A stretch of 64,000 bases of DNA from Desulfopila sp. IMCC35008 (GTDB taxonomy: Bacteria; Desulfobacterota; Desulfobulbia; Desulfobulbales; Desulfocapsaceae): contig NZ_CP050700.1 of the NCBI RefSeq assembly GCF_010646885.2, positions 6,252,146-6,316,145 of the forward strand, read 5' to 3'. Of this stretch, positions 32,603 through 41,443 are shown one piece after another. The notes under the pieces were generated by a model, which worked only from the letters and a program-made list of their open reading frames with translations, was not told where the DNA came from and did not search any database. Within the stretch, counting starts at the first letter, position 1. Each line of letters opens with the position of its first letter. Both the position numbers and the translations under genes were made by a program.

Positions 32603-32941
32603 TTACCGCGTTCTTTGTTCACGTGCCAGTGAGGCGAAAAAGTGGAGAATGCGCTGTTTGTTAACTTCACTGACCCGCTGGAATTTTAGGCCGGTTGTCT
32701 CCTGGCCTGCCCGAACAACCTTAGCCTGGATTTCAATTGTGTCATCCGGGCTGTCAAAGGTGATGGTGAGCAGGATCCGTTCCCTCTCTGTAAATTCCAC
32801 TGTTGCCTGTTCGAGCGCGCACCCGCTGGTGGAAATGTTGACGATGTAGGCCTGTCCGTCCTCGAATTCTGTCTTATACCGGACAGGTCTCTTGAGCCCG
32901 TCAAATCGAAGTGCACCGCGTTTTGATATCTGTTTTGGCAT
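32603..32941 (-). CDS. single-domain PilZ protein
   Basis: This 112-residue protein is a PilZ domain with both c-di-GMP-binding signatures: RxxxR in KRGALRFDG (Arg8 and Arg12) and NxSxxG in VNISTSGCAL. The rest is the expected beta-barrel (ILLTITFDSPDDTIEIQAKVV) and a C-terminal helix. Single-domain PilZ proteins act as adaptors for motility, secretion or polysaccharide machines. It lies directly before the EAL-HDOD gene on the same strand, so both are probably in one transcript. Two larger PilZ proteins are encoded 11 and 15 kb away. Confidence 0.88.
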   Translation of the reverse strand: MPKQISKRGALRFDGLKRPVRYKTEFEDGQAYIVNISTSGCALEQATVEFTERERILLTITFDSPDDTIEIQAKVVRAGQETTGLKFQRVSEVNKQRILHFFASLAREQRTR

Positions 32942-33109
32942 GGGTGCTGGGAAAAGGTAAAATACCTTGGCTGCTGTTTGTTGTACGGTCAGCGGATGAG
33001 AGCCGCAGTGCTTCGGCAGGCATGGGCCAACGTTTATATTATAACAATCATTAACAATAAGATATTAGAAATGTAAAAGCAAATTTGATTATGTTCCGGT
33101 ATCACCATT

Positions 33110-33128
33110 GTTCTATTTGTAATAGAAC
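33110..33128. promoter_or_regulatory. 8-bp palindrome upstream of the MoxR-VWA run
   Basis: GTTCTATT (33110-33117) and AATAGAAC (33121-33128) surround TGT, about 90 bp before the start of the MoxR gene. It is a candidate operator or a small leader hairpin for the plus-strand run. Confidence 0.4.
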
Positions 33129-33219
33129 GACCTTTGCGAGATAACCGTTGACAATCGGTAGAAATACTGGCTGTGTAAACAAAAACAGATTTTCTTCAAA
33201 CCATGAAATGAGGATGAGA

Positions 33220-34065
33220 ATGGAATTGAATCGTTTCAGCGGAAGTGACAACTACGTGCTCGATGATGAATTGGCTAAAATTGTTAATATCTCCATGGCG
33301 TTGGAGATGCCTCTTCTGTTAAAAGGCGAACCCGGAACAGGCAAGACCATGCTGGCCCATGCAATTGCCTCATCGCTGCAGATGGATCTGATTGTCTTAA
33401 ACGTGAAATCGAGCATGAAGCTCATTGAGGCGCTCTATCAATACGACACCCTGACCCGGCTCAATGACAGCAGATTTGGAGATTCGGAACGCAATGTGAG
33501 CAACATTAATGAATATATTAAGATGGGAAAGATCGGTCAGGCATTTACCGCTGACAGTCGCTGTGTGCTGCTTATCGATGAGATTGATAAGGCCGAAACT
33601 GAGTTCCAGGACGATATGCTTGATGTACTCGACCAGATGCAGTTCGATATTATGGAAACAGATGAGGTGGTGAAAGCCAAAAACAGGCCCGTGGTGATTA
33701 TTACTTCCAATGCCAAAAAGGATCTGTCTGACCCGTTTCTCGGGCGATGCAATTTTCACCACATTGCCTTTCCTGAACCGAAGATGATGCGTAAGATCAT
33801 CAACAGTCATTTCCCTGATATTGACGGAAAACTTGCGGATAACGCCATCTCCACCTTTTACGACCTGCGCTCCCTTGATGATGTAGAGAAGAAACCGGCG
33901 ACGCGGGAATTGATAAACTGGTTGAGGGCCCTGCAGGTGGATCCTGATTTCAGGCGGGGGGAAAAGCTGAAAAAAGAGATCCCTTATCTCGGGGTCCTGT
34001 TTAAGAAGAGCGGTGATTACCAGAAATCTGCCAATATCGACATGAGACGGCGGTTTTTCCGCTGA
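33220..34065 (+). CDS. MoxR-type AAA+ ATPase
   Basis: This 281-residue ATPase begins MELNRFSGSDNYVLDDEL, which is the standard N-terminus of this subfamily. I therefore prefer ATG 33220 (after GAGG) over the upstream TTG 33148 and ATGs 33208 and 33214. Walker A is LLKGEPGTGKTMLAHA, Walker B is CVLLIDEIDKAE, sensor 1 is PVVIITSNAKKDL, and an arginine-finger region GRCNFHHIAFP follows. MoxR ATPases work with a von Willebrand A protein to load metals or remodel enzymes, as in the CoxD/CoxE pair of CO dehydrogenase. Its partner follows 9 bp later. No obvious metalloenzyme client is nearby. Confidence 0.9.
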   Translation: MELNRFSGSDNYVLDDELAKIVNISMALEMPLLLKGEPGTGKTMLAHAIASSLQMDLIVLNVKSSMKLIEALYQYDTLTRLNDSRFGDSERNVSNINEYIKMGKIGQAFTADSRCVLLIDEIDKAETEFQDDMLDVLDQMQFDIMETDEVVKAKNRPVVIITSNAKKDLSDPFLGRCNFHHIAFPEPKMMRKIINSHFPDIDGKLADNAISTFYDLRSLDDVEKKPATRELINWLRALQVDPDFRRGEKLKKEIPYLGVLFKKSGDYQKSANIDMRRRFFR

Positions 34066-34074
34066 CAGTTTGCC

Positions 34075-35265
34075 GTGTTTATTCAATTCTTCTATACCCT
34101 GCGGGAAGTAGGTATCCCGGTAAGCCCAACCGCATTTCTGCGTTTTCATAAGGCCCTGGGTTCCGGGCTGGTTAACTCGGTGGAAGATTTCTATACCGCC
34201 GCACGAACCATACTGATAAAGAGTGAGCGGCACTTCGATCTCTACGACCAGGTGTTTGCCCACACCTTTCAGGGGGCGGAATTGGTGGACCCGGAAGAGG
34301 AGGAATATGCACTGCTGGCTTCCGGGCTGTTGTCAGAATGGTTGAAAAATCCCAAGGAGCTGGCTCAGGCGCTCGGTGTTGATGAAGACAAACTGGGCAA
34401 GATGACCCCTGATGAGCTGCTGGAGTATTTCAAAGAGCGTCTGCGCGACCAGGATGGGCGTCATGACGGCGGCTCGAAATGGATTGGTACGGGTGGCACC
34501 TCACCGGTAGGGCATTCCGGTTATCATCCTGGCGGGATGCGGGTGGACGGTGTGTCACGTAATAAATCCGCTATGAAGGTGGCGGGCGAGCGTCGGTATC
34601 GTGACTATGCCGCCGATGGCCCTTTGACCGTACACTCTATTGGTGAGGCCCTGAAAAAACTTCGTCACCTGGTTCCCCAGGGAGCACGGGACAGTCTCAA
34701 TATCGATGCTACTATCTACCGGACCATGAAAAACGGTGGTGAGATCGAGCTGGTTTTCGACCGCAGTGTCGTCGATCGTTTAAAGATTATCCTGGCCATT
34801 GATAATGGGGGGTGGTCCATGGATCCTTATGTGGAGGTTGTGCAGACCCTGTTTACCTATGCACGGGCTCAGTTCAAGGATGTGAAGACCTACTTCTTCC
34901 ATAACACCATTTATGACCTGTTATGGGAGGATCCCGCCCGGTTGAAAAAGGCGGTTGCCATTGACAGCTTTTCCAGGTTCGATCCGCAGACGCGCTTGAT
35001 CCTGGTTGGTGATGCTTCCATGGCTCCTTATGAGTTGATGTCTACTGACGGTTCGATCTATGCCTTTGAACGTTCGGGAAAGCCCAGCGTCGAACGGCTT
35101 CGTTTCCTTTCTGAAACTTTTGAGAGATGTATCTGGCTTAATCCAATACCCGCGAGGAACTGGCCCTATACCAGGACAATTAAGGTGATCAAGGACATTT
35201 TTCCCATGTATGAGCTGTCCCTTGAGGGACTTGAGAAAGGTGTACATCACCTGATGCAGAGGTAA
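34075..35265 (+). CDS. CoxE-like von Willebrand factor A protein
   Basis: This 396-residue protein starts at GTG 34075, 9 bp after the MoxR stop. An N-terminal helical region begins FIQFFYTLREVGIPVSPTAF, followed by a charged linker with Gly/His-rich DGRHDGGSKWIGTGGTSPVG. A C-terminal VWA domain has the metal-site strand LAIDNGGWSMDPY. That is DNGGWS in place of the canonical DxSxS, with TRLILVGDASMAPYEL further on. It pairs with the MoxR ATPase; together they are expected to act as a chaperone or metal-insertion machine. The altered MIDAS loop is shared by relatives of this subfamily and may still bind a metal. Confidence 0.88.
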   Translation: MFIQFFYTLREVGIPVSPTAFLRFHKALGSGLVNSVEDFYTAARTILIKSERHFDLYDQVFAHTFQGAELVDPEEEEYALLASGLLSEWLKNPKELAQALGVDEDKLGKMTPDELLEYFKERLRDQDGRHDGGSKWIGTGGTSPVGHSGYHPGGMRVDGVSRNKSAMKVAGERRYRDYAADGPLTVHSIGEALKKLRHLVPQGARDSLNIDATIYRTMKNGGEIELVFDRSVVDRLKIILAIDNGGWSMDPYVEVVQTLFTYARAQFKDVKTYFFHNTIYDLLWEDPARLKKAVAIDSFSRFDPQTRLILVGDASMAPYELMSTDGSIYAFERSGKPSVERLRFLSETFERCIWLNPIPARNWPYTRTIKVIKDIFPMYELSLEGLEKGVHHLMQR

Positions 35266-35291
35266 GACGTGCTGAAGAGGACAATAAGGCA

Positions 35292-36488
35292 ATGAAAAAC
35301 ATGGAAAAGCTCTCCTGGTTGATTGAGAAAATAACCCCTGAAATACGAGACGTCCGTCAGCGGATTCATAAGAACCCGGAGCCTGCCTTTGAGGAACACA
35401 CCACGGCGTCGCTTATTGCCGGTAGGTTAAGAATGATCCGAGGGCTGGAGGTGGAGACGGAGGTGGCCCGGACCGGGGTTGTGGCAACTCTCGGCAGGGA
35501 AAAAAGCGGTCCGTGCATTGCCTTACGGGCCGATATGGACTGTCTGCGCATGCAGGAGGAAAATGATCTTGACTATGCCTCGGAAAAGGATGGGTTGATG
35601 CATGCCTGCGGCCACGACGGGCATACTGCCTGCCTGCTTGGGACGGCTTTAGTCCTGGCCGAGATGCATGAGGATCTTGCGGGTCCCGTGAAGTTTCTGT
35701 TCCAACCTGCTGAAGAGAACCATGGCGGTGGCCGTCACATGGTTGAGGCTGGCGTACTGGAAAATCCCAGGGTTGAAGCTATCTATGGACTGCATGGGAA
35801 CACGACGCGCGATCTGGGAATGATCGGCATCAACAGCGGACCTTCGATGGCCGCATCGAAATATTTTACCATCACCGTTAATGGTCGAGGTTGTCATGCG
35901 GCTTCTCCGCATCGTGGCATTGATCCGGTTGTTATCGGCAGCCAAATCGTAGTGGCGGCCCAGTCAATTGTTTCCAGAAATGTCAATCCACTGGATAACT
36001 GTTTGATTTCCATTCCTAAATTTTCTGGCAGTACCGCCCCAAATGTGATCCCGGAAAAGGTGGTGCTCGAGGGAACCCTGAGGGCCTTGAATAATCGATC
36101 CCGGGAGTTGTTGGAGCAGCGGCTGGCAGAACTTGTGGTAAAAACGGCCGAGGCCCATGGCGGAACAGCCACCATCGAATATTTCGGGGGCTACCCTCTG
36201 TTAGTAAACGATCCGGTGGAAACGGCCTATGTGCAGGAGACGGCTGTACGGCTTTTGGGCGAACAGAATGTGGACCGGTCGTACCCGCCGTCTCTTGGTG
36301 CTGAGGATTTTGCCTTTTATGCCGAAAAGGTGCCTGCTGCCTTCTTCTGGTTGGGGCTGCAACCGAAAGGCGAGCCGGTGTCGCCACTTCATCATCCGCG
36401 GTTTGATTTTAACGACGATGCAATCCCTCTTGCCATGCGACTTTTTTGTGAGATTGTTCTGGGGTATGCATCCCGCCAGACCGCCTGA
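35292..36488 (+). CDS. M20-family amidohydrolase (HipO/IAA-amino-acid hydrolase-like)
   Basis: This 398-residue metallopeptidase-fold enzyme has the metal ligands and catalytic residues of the M20D group: RADMDCLRMQEEN, MHACGHDGHTACLLG, the catalytic Glu pair in QPAEENHGGG, His in YGLHGN, and a terminal His in HHPRFDFND. A dimerisation domain lies in the middle (KYFTITVNGRGCHAASPHRG). Such enzymes hydrolyse N-acyl amino acids such as hippurate or acetyl-diaminopimelate; the substrate here is not defined. It starts 26 bp after the VWA gene and is followed 36 bp later by a transporter. Confidence 0.92.
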   Translation: MKNMEKLSWLIEKITPEIRDVRQRIHKNPEPAFEEHTTASLIAGRLRMIRGLEVETEVARTGVVATLGREKSGPCIALRADMDCLRMQEENDLDYASEKDGLMHACGHDGHTACLLGTALVLAEMHEDLAGPVKFLFQPAEENHGGGRHMVEAGVLENPRVEAIYGLHGNTTRDLGMIGINSGPSMAASKYFTITVNGRGCHAASPHRGIDPVVIGSQIVVAAQSIVSRNVNPLDNCLISIPKFSGSTAPNVIPEKVVLEGTLRALNNRSRELLEQRLAELVVKTAEAHGGTATIEYFGGYPLLVNDPVETAYVQETAVRLLGEQNVDRSYPPSLGAEDFAFYAEKVPAAFFWLGLQPKGEPVSPLHHPRFDFNDDAIPLAMRLFCEIVLGYASRQTA

Positions 36489-36524
36489 GTCATCCGGCAG
36501 CATGTTGACCTCGACTTAAAGATA

Positions 36525-37406
36525 ATGTCTTATATTCTACTCATACTTACCACCCTGTTCTGGTCCGGGAATTTTGTAATCAGCCGGGGAATGCATGCAG
36601 ATATCCCACCTTTGGCGCTTTCATTCTGGCGCTGGGTTGTTGCCTTCCTGATTCTGTCCCTCTTTGCTGTTCGCCATCTCTGGGGACAGCGGCAGCTGGC
36701 CCGGACCCATTTACGGTTTATCTTCATCCAGGGGGTTCTTGGAGTGGGTGGCTTCAATACACTGATCTATCTCGCTGTCCAGTCGACTACGGCAATTAAC
36801 GCGGTATTGGTTAATTCCTGTATTCCCGTTCTGATCGCGGTGTTTTCCTGGGTGCTGCACCGGGAAGTGATGAGCCCCAGGCAGTGTCTTGGTGTTGTCG
36901 TTTCCCTGTCCGGTGTAGTTCTTATTATTGCCCAGGGAGATGTGGCGGCTTTGCTGTCCGTTCGTTTTAATCCCGGAGATCTTTTGGTGCTGCTGGCTGC
37001 GGTACTGTGGGCGCTCTATTCAGCCAACCTGAGAAACTACCCGAGAGAGTTGCATCCTTTTGCATTTCAGTCAGGTATTGTTCTTGTCGGTCTTTGTTGT
37101 ATAACCCCTTTTTACCTTATTGAACTGTCTCGCGGGACTACCTTTTCTCCTACAATTCCCGCTTTAATGACTATTTTGTATGTGGCAATTTTTGCCTCGG
37201 TATTGGCCTTTATTTTCTGGAACAGAGCGGTGAGGGCCGTGGGGGCCAATAAGGCTGGCCCATTTATCCACTTAATGCCTGTTTTCAGTACGGTATTGGC
37301 AGTAATTTTCCTGGGTGAGCAACTTTATCCCTACCACTTCAAGGGGGCCGCCCTCATTTTTACAGGTATTATTATGACCACTGTCCTGGTGGCCAGGAAA
37401 AAATAA
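36525..37406 (+). CDS. EamA-family (DMT) transporter
   Basis: This 293-residue protein has ten predicted membrane helices in two EamA halves. The first half has FWSGNFVISRGMHADIPPL and LSFWRWVVAFLILSL; the second has LVLLAAVLWALYSANLRN and ends VFLGEQLYPYHFKGAALIF. EamA carriers usually export metabolites such as amino acids. Its place directly after the M20 amidohydrolase (36 bp) suggests that a product of that enzyme could be the cargo, but this is only positional inference. A second EamA gene lies at 48919-49821. Confidence 0.88.
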   Translation: MSYILLILTTLFWSGNFVISRGMHADIPPLALSFWRWVVAFLILSLFAVRHLWGQRQLARTHLRFIFIQGVLGVGGFNTLIYLAVQSTTAINAVLVNSCIPVLIAVFSWVLHREVMSPRQCLGVVVSLSGVVLIIAQGDVAALLSVRFNPGDLLVLLAAVLWALYSANLRNYPRELHPFAFQSGIVLVGLCCITPFYLIELSRGTTFSPTIPALMTILYVAIFASVLAFIFWNRAVRAVGANKAGPFIHLMPVFSTVLAVIFLGEQLYPYHFKGAALIFTGIIMTTVLVARKK

Positions 37407-37439
37407 GACATCCTTATTAGCCTCAGTGCAGGTCAAAAA

Positions 37440-38411
37440 ATGGTAATGCTTCCCGAACCCCGATATCGACCACCGTTCCCTTTCACCAATGGTCATGTCC
37501 AGACAATCTATCCAACCCTGTTCCGTTCCGTACCCCGGCTCGATCCTGTCCGGGAACGTCTCGAGACGCCCGATGGGGATTTTGTCGATATTGATCACCA
37601 TTATTGCCCGGATATGCGATCGGATAAAGTGGTCATCATTAGTCACGGACTGGAAGGTAACTCCCGCAAAAAATACCCGCTCGGTATGGCCGCGCATCTG
37701 ACCCGCCTTGGTTGGGATGCCGTGTGCCTCAATTTTCGGGGATGTTCCGGTGAGCCGAATCGGTTGCTTCGTTTCTACCATTCCGGCGTAACCGACGACC
37801 TGCATACGGTGCTGTGTCACGTCCTCGATAAGGGTGATTACACCACGGCTGCTCTTGTTGGGTTCAGTATGGGGGGGAATCAGACTCTTAAATACCTTGG
37901 CGAGCAGCCGGACAAGGTGCCCCGGCAGGTCAGGAAGGCTGTGGTTTTCTCTGTTCCCTGTGATCTGGCCTCTTCTGCGCACAAGCTAGCCCGACCGCTG
38001 AACAGGATCTATATGTACTATTTTATGAAAGGGTTGAAAGAAAAAATAAGGGTAAAGGCCAGGCAATACCCAGGAAGCATTGATACCACTTCTCTTGCAA
38101 ACATGATATCCTTTGCGCCGTTTGATGACGCTTATACTGCACCGATACATGGTTTCAGGGACGCGGCTGATTATTATTCCAGATGTTCATCTAAACAATT
38201 CCTGCGGGCTATCCGGGTGCGGACTTTAGTGGTACAAGCGGCTGATGATCCGTTTCTGCCAGCCTCCTGCTATCCCCAACTTGAGGCACAGTATAATCCC
38301 CATCTATTTCTTGAGATCCCGGCCCACGGTGGGCATGTTGGTTTTATAGGCGAGGATGGCAGTCATACTTACTGGTCTGAGGAGAGGGCTGGCCGATTCC
38401 TGTCAGAGTAA
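37440..38411 (+). CDS. YheT-like alpha/beta hydrolase
   Basis: This 323-residue protein has the YheT/AB_hydrolase_4 pattern. It starts with RYRPPFPFTNGHVQTIYPTLF and has SHGLEGNSRKKYPLGMA, NFRGCSGEPNRL, the nucleophile elbow VGFSMGGNQTLKYL, Asp in ADDPFLPA and His in AHGGHVGFIG. These are conserved esterase-like enzymes of poorly known substrate. The start at ATG 37440 places the conserved RPP...NGHxQT motif at the very N-terminus, as in relatives. It is in the middle of a tightly spaced plus-strand run from MoxR to GNAT. Confidence 0.9.
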   Translation: MVMLPEPRYRPPFPFTNGHVQTIYPTLFRSVPRLDPVRERLETPDGDFVDIDHHYCPDMRSDKVVIISHGLEGNSRKKYPLGMAAHLTRLGWDAVCLNFRGCSGEPNRLLRFYHSGVTDDLHTVLCHVLDKGDYTTAALVGFSMGGNQTLKYLGEQPDKVPRQVRKAVVFSVPCDLASSAHKLARPLNRIYMYYFMKGLKEKIRVKARQYPGSIDTTSLANMISFAPFDDAYTAPIHGFRDAADYYSRCSSKQFLRAIRVRTLVVQAADDPFLPASCYPQLEAQYNPHLFLEIPAHGGHVGFIGEDGSHTYWSEERAGRFLSE

Positions 38412-38473
38412 ACCTGTTGGTAAATCCGGTCCTGTTTATCGCCTATGATTGTATACATAATGACAAGGAAGAT

Positions 38474-39250
38474 ATGACACACGAATTTGACGGCAAAAAA
38501 TACGAGAAGGCCTCTGATCATCAGAAAGAATGGGGACAAGCGCTTATCGCCGAGCTGGATCTCAGAGGTGATGAATATGTCCTTGATCTCGGTTGCGGCG
38601 ACGGGACCCTGACAAAGCATATAGCGGAACTTGTTCCTGACGGTGAGGTATTGGGTATCGATGCCTCGCTGGGGATGATTGACGCAGCACTCCCGAAGGC
38701 CGCTGGAAATCTGTTTTTTCAACACCTTGATATCAATCAACTTGATTTTGAGGATCGGTTTGATATCGTTTATTCCAATGCCACCCTGCATTGGGTGAAG
38801 GACCATATTCACCTGCTCAGAAGCTGTCGTCGTGCGCTTCACGATCATGGTCGTCTTCGTTTTAACTTTGCCGGAGACGGTAACTGTTCGAGTTTTTTTA
38901 AGGTAGTGCGCGAAGCCATGAAAATGCCTGCTTTCGAATCCTTTTTCACCGGGTTTGACTGGCCCTGGTACATGCCGGCTGTTGATGATTACCAGGATCT
39001 GGCCCGGTCCGTTTCATTAACGGACGTTCGTGTCTGGGGCGAAAACGCCGATCGCTACTTTCCCGACGAGCAGGCAATGATTCGCTGGCTCGACCAGCCA
39101 AGTCTTGTACCGTTTCTATTCTATTTAGGAGAAAGGGAGAAGGGCGCTTTCAGAGAGGTTGTCATAAACAGGATGATTGAAGAGACTAAAGGGGTGGATG
39201 GCAGGTGTTTTGAGACGTTTCGGCGGATAAATATATTGGCAGGGAAATGA
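38474..39250 (+). CDS. class I SAM-dependent methyltransferase
   Basis: About 258 residues beginning MTHEFDGKKYEKASDHQKEW. I chose ATG 38474 because AAGGAAG lies just upstream and the preceding frame is unlike the family. Motif I is YVLDLGCGDGTLTKHIA, motif II VLGIDASLGMIDAA, then FDIVYSNATLHWVKDHIHLL. The layout is closest to trans-aconitate-methyltransferase-like and biotin-pathway-type small-molecule methyltransferases. The substrate is unknown. It lies 11 bp before a GNAT acetyltransferase gene, which suggests a shared transcript. Confidence 0.88.
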   Translation: MTHEFDGKKYEKASDHQKEWGQALIAELDLRGDEYVLDLGCGDGTLTKHIAELVPDGEVLGIDASLGMIDAALPKAAGNLFFQHLDINQLDFEDRFDIVYSNATLHWVKDHIHLLRSCRRALHDHGRLRFNFAGDGNCSSFFKVVREAMKMPAFESFFTGFDWPWYMPAVDDYQDLARSVSLTDVRVWGENADRYFPDEQAMIRWLDQPSLVPFLFYLGEREKGAFREVVINRMIEETKGVDGRCFETFRRINILAGK

Positions 39251-39261
39251 GGTGACAGATC

Positions 39262-39711
39262 GTGAAGTTACAAGATGGGCCAGGGACGATATGCATTGGT
39301 GCCTGCCGGGAACAGGACCTTGTTGAGCTGAGAAGCCTGATGACAGAATTAGGCTATGAACGGAAGGAACGAGAACTTTCGACGACAGTACGGGAGATAC
39401 GGCAGAGGGGCGGTGAGGTTTTCGTTGCAGTAAAAGAAGACCATGTCATTGGCTGTGTCTGCGCCTTGCTAGATCTTCGCCTTGCTGCCGGTACATATGG
39501 GGAGATTGTGAGCCTGGTGGTAACCGAGGAATTCAGGGGTGCCGGGGTGGGGAGGGTTCTTGTCACCCATGCAGAAAGCTGGCTTGGTGAGCGCGTGGGA
39601 AAAATACGGGTGCGAGCCAATACCCGCAGGAAGGAGGCTCATGGTTTTTACCGCTCACTCGGATACGAGGAGAGCAAGAGTCAGAAGATTTTTATAAAAC
39701 AGGTTCCCTGA
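39262..39711 (+). CDS. GNAT-family N-acetyltransferase
   Basis: This 149-residue protein starts at GTG 39262, after GAGGTGAC. The acetyl-CoA-binding motif A is SLVVTEEFRGAGVGRVLVTHAESW (about residues 83-106). Motif B is in RVRANTRRKEAHGFYRSLGYEESK. Such enzymes acetylate amines on small molecules or proteins; the substrate cannot be read from the sequence. It is the last gene of the plus-strand run that begins with the MoxR ATPase. A gap of about 190 bp with no visible feature separates it from the transporter that follows. Confidence 0.9.
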   Translation: MKLQDGPGTICIGACREQDLVELRSLMTELGYERKERELSTTVREIRQRGGEVFVAVKEDHVIGCVCALLDLRLAAGTYGEIVSLVVTEEFRGAGVGRVLVTHAESWLGERVGKIRVRANTRRKEAHGFYRSLGYEESKSQKIFIKQVP

Positions 39712-39898
39712 ACCTGTTGTGACAGCATGAATCGTATGTTTTTCGGGTGAGAACGAGTTAGTCTCTTTCCATAAAAAGTTGTGCCCCTTCCTGATTACTC
39801 CATCAAAATTACCATAAGTAAATCCTTGCACCAATCCATGGCCGAATGTAGAAAGAGCCCTTGTGTGATTTTTCAGGAATTTTTTTTTGAGGTGTGAT

Positions 39899-41194
39899 GT
39901 GGTGGAGACGGGAGCGAGGTTTCAGTCAGTACGATTTACGATTTTTTGTGTTTTAATTCTGACCTATATCCTGGTCTATTTTCACCGGATGGCTCCGGGC
40001 GTTGTGTCTGAATACCTGATGGCGGACTTCAGCACCTCCGGTACTCGTCTCGGCACCCTATCTGCCATCTATTTTTTTGTCTATGCGGCAATGCAGTTGC
40101 CCTCAGGTGTGTTGGCCGACACCCTGGGGACCAGAACATCGGTGATCGGTGGTAACATAACTGCCGGCATAGGTTCCATTCTGTTTGGCCTGGCTTCGTC
40201 ATTTGAGATGGCCTGCCTGGGTCGTTTTCTAGTTGGGCTTGGTGTTTCTGTGGTGTTTGTCGCCATCATGAAAAATAATGCGGTCTGGTTTCACGCCCGG
40301 GTCTTCGGGTTGATGAGCGGTATAACCCTGCTCTTCGGTAATCTTGGTTCAGTGACTGCAGCAGGGCCCTTGTCGTGGATGTTGTCGTTTGCGGACTGGC
40401 GTACCATCTTTTTGGGCATCGGTTGTCTTTCCCTGCTGGTTGCAGTGGCAGGGTTTTTCATTGTGCGTAACAGGCCAGAAGATCTAGGCTTTGAATCCCC
40501 AAACAGACCTCTGCCAAAGAGAGAGCAGGATGCTGCTCAGGTCAACTGGTTACAGAATCTCTACAATGTGGTAGCGCTCAGGCGGGTGTGGCCCGGATTT
40601 TGGGTCCAGTTTGGTGCTATCGGTGGCCTCTATGCCTTTATGGGGCTGTGGGGGGTGCCGTGGCTCCGTGATGTTTATGGCCTCAGCCTTTCAGCTGCCG
40701 CCCGGTACATGACTATCATGTTACTTTCCTTTGCCTTTGGGTCTCTGTTTTTCGGATGGTTTTCCGATCGTATCGGTCGGAGGAAAGCGGTGATGATTCC
40801 TGCGATCACAATCTATGTCTGTGTCTGGCTTGTAATAACCTTTGTGGGTTGGTCGCCCGGTGCCGGCGGTGGCCTCTTGCTTGCGCTCATGGGTTTTGGC
40901 GGTTCCGGCTTTGTTCTTACTTTTGCCTGTGCCAAGGAGGTGGTAGATCCGGATCTTTCAGGTATGGGAGTCAGTGTGGTGAATACCGGCTGTTTTATCG
41001 GCACGGCGATCATGCAGCCTCTTTTTGGCTGGATAGCAGATCTTACCTGGGACGGTACATTGGTTAACGGGGCACGGGTGTACAGCAGTGCTGATTATCA
41101 CAATGGTTTTCTGCTGATGCTCGGGTTCGCAGTTATCGGTCTTATCGGTTCTTTATGTGTGCGTGAGACAAGGTGTCAAAATATCACCGTATGA
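39899..41194 (+). CDS. major facilitator superfamily transporter
   Basis: About 431 residues with 12 predicted helices. The start GTG 39899 follows GAGGTG, and TTG 39887 is an alternative. It has the family signature in loop 2-3, VLADTLGTRTSVIGG, and the loop 8-9 copy FGWFSDRIGRRKAVM. The N-terminal SVRFTIFCVLILTYILVYFHRMAPGV places it near the nitrate/hexose-phosphate-type and sugar-acid MFS carriers. The GntR/FCD regulator that follows is of a class that often controls organic acid or amino acid uptake, so an acid substrate is plausible. Confidence 0.88.
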   Translation: MVETGARFQSVRFTIFCVLILTYILVYFHRMAPGVVSEYLMADFSTSGTRLGTLSAIYFFVYAAMQLPSGVLADTLGTRTSVIGGNITAGIGSILFGLASSFEMACLGRFLVGLGVSVVFVAIMKNNAVWFHARVFGLMSGITLLFGNLGSVTAAGPLSWMLSFADWRTIFLGIGCLSLLVAVAGFFIVRNRPEDLGFESPNRPLPKREQDAAQVNWLQNLYNVVALRRVWPGFWVQFGAIGGLYAFMGLWGVPWLRDVYGLSLSAAARYMTIMLLSFAFGSLFFGWFSDRIGRRKAVMIPAITIYVCVWLVITFVGWSPGAGGGLLLALMGFGGSGFVLTFACAKEVVDPDLSGMGVSVVNTGCFIGTAIMQPLFGWIADLTWDGTLVNGARVYSSADYHNGFLLMLGFAVIGLIGSLCVRETRCQNITV

Positions 41195-41443
41195 TCTCCT
41201 GTCTCTGATTACCCTGGCAACGGTCAGGCTCCGCTCGGCTGTACAATATGGCTCTATAGCCAGAGAACCCTTCATGCTATCTCTTGGCGACATTTGTTTT
41301 CCTTGAGCAGCCGGAACAGAGGGGCAACAGCGCATCAGGATTTGTTTTTATACGTATTTGGGGTATGCTTTCTCTGCTTTGCCGGTTCGCACTCTGATGT
41401 GGGGCCGGCCACGACTCTATAGGAAATACAAGGTAGATGATTC

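Noticed and set aside
33148..33219. Longer N-terminus for the MoxR ATPase (TTG start)
   Set aside because: The family begins MELxRFxG at 33220, with GAGG in front. The extra residues are unlike relatives.
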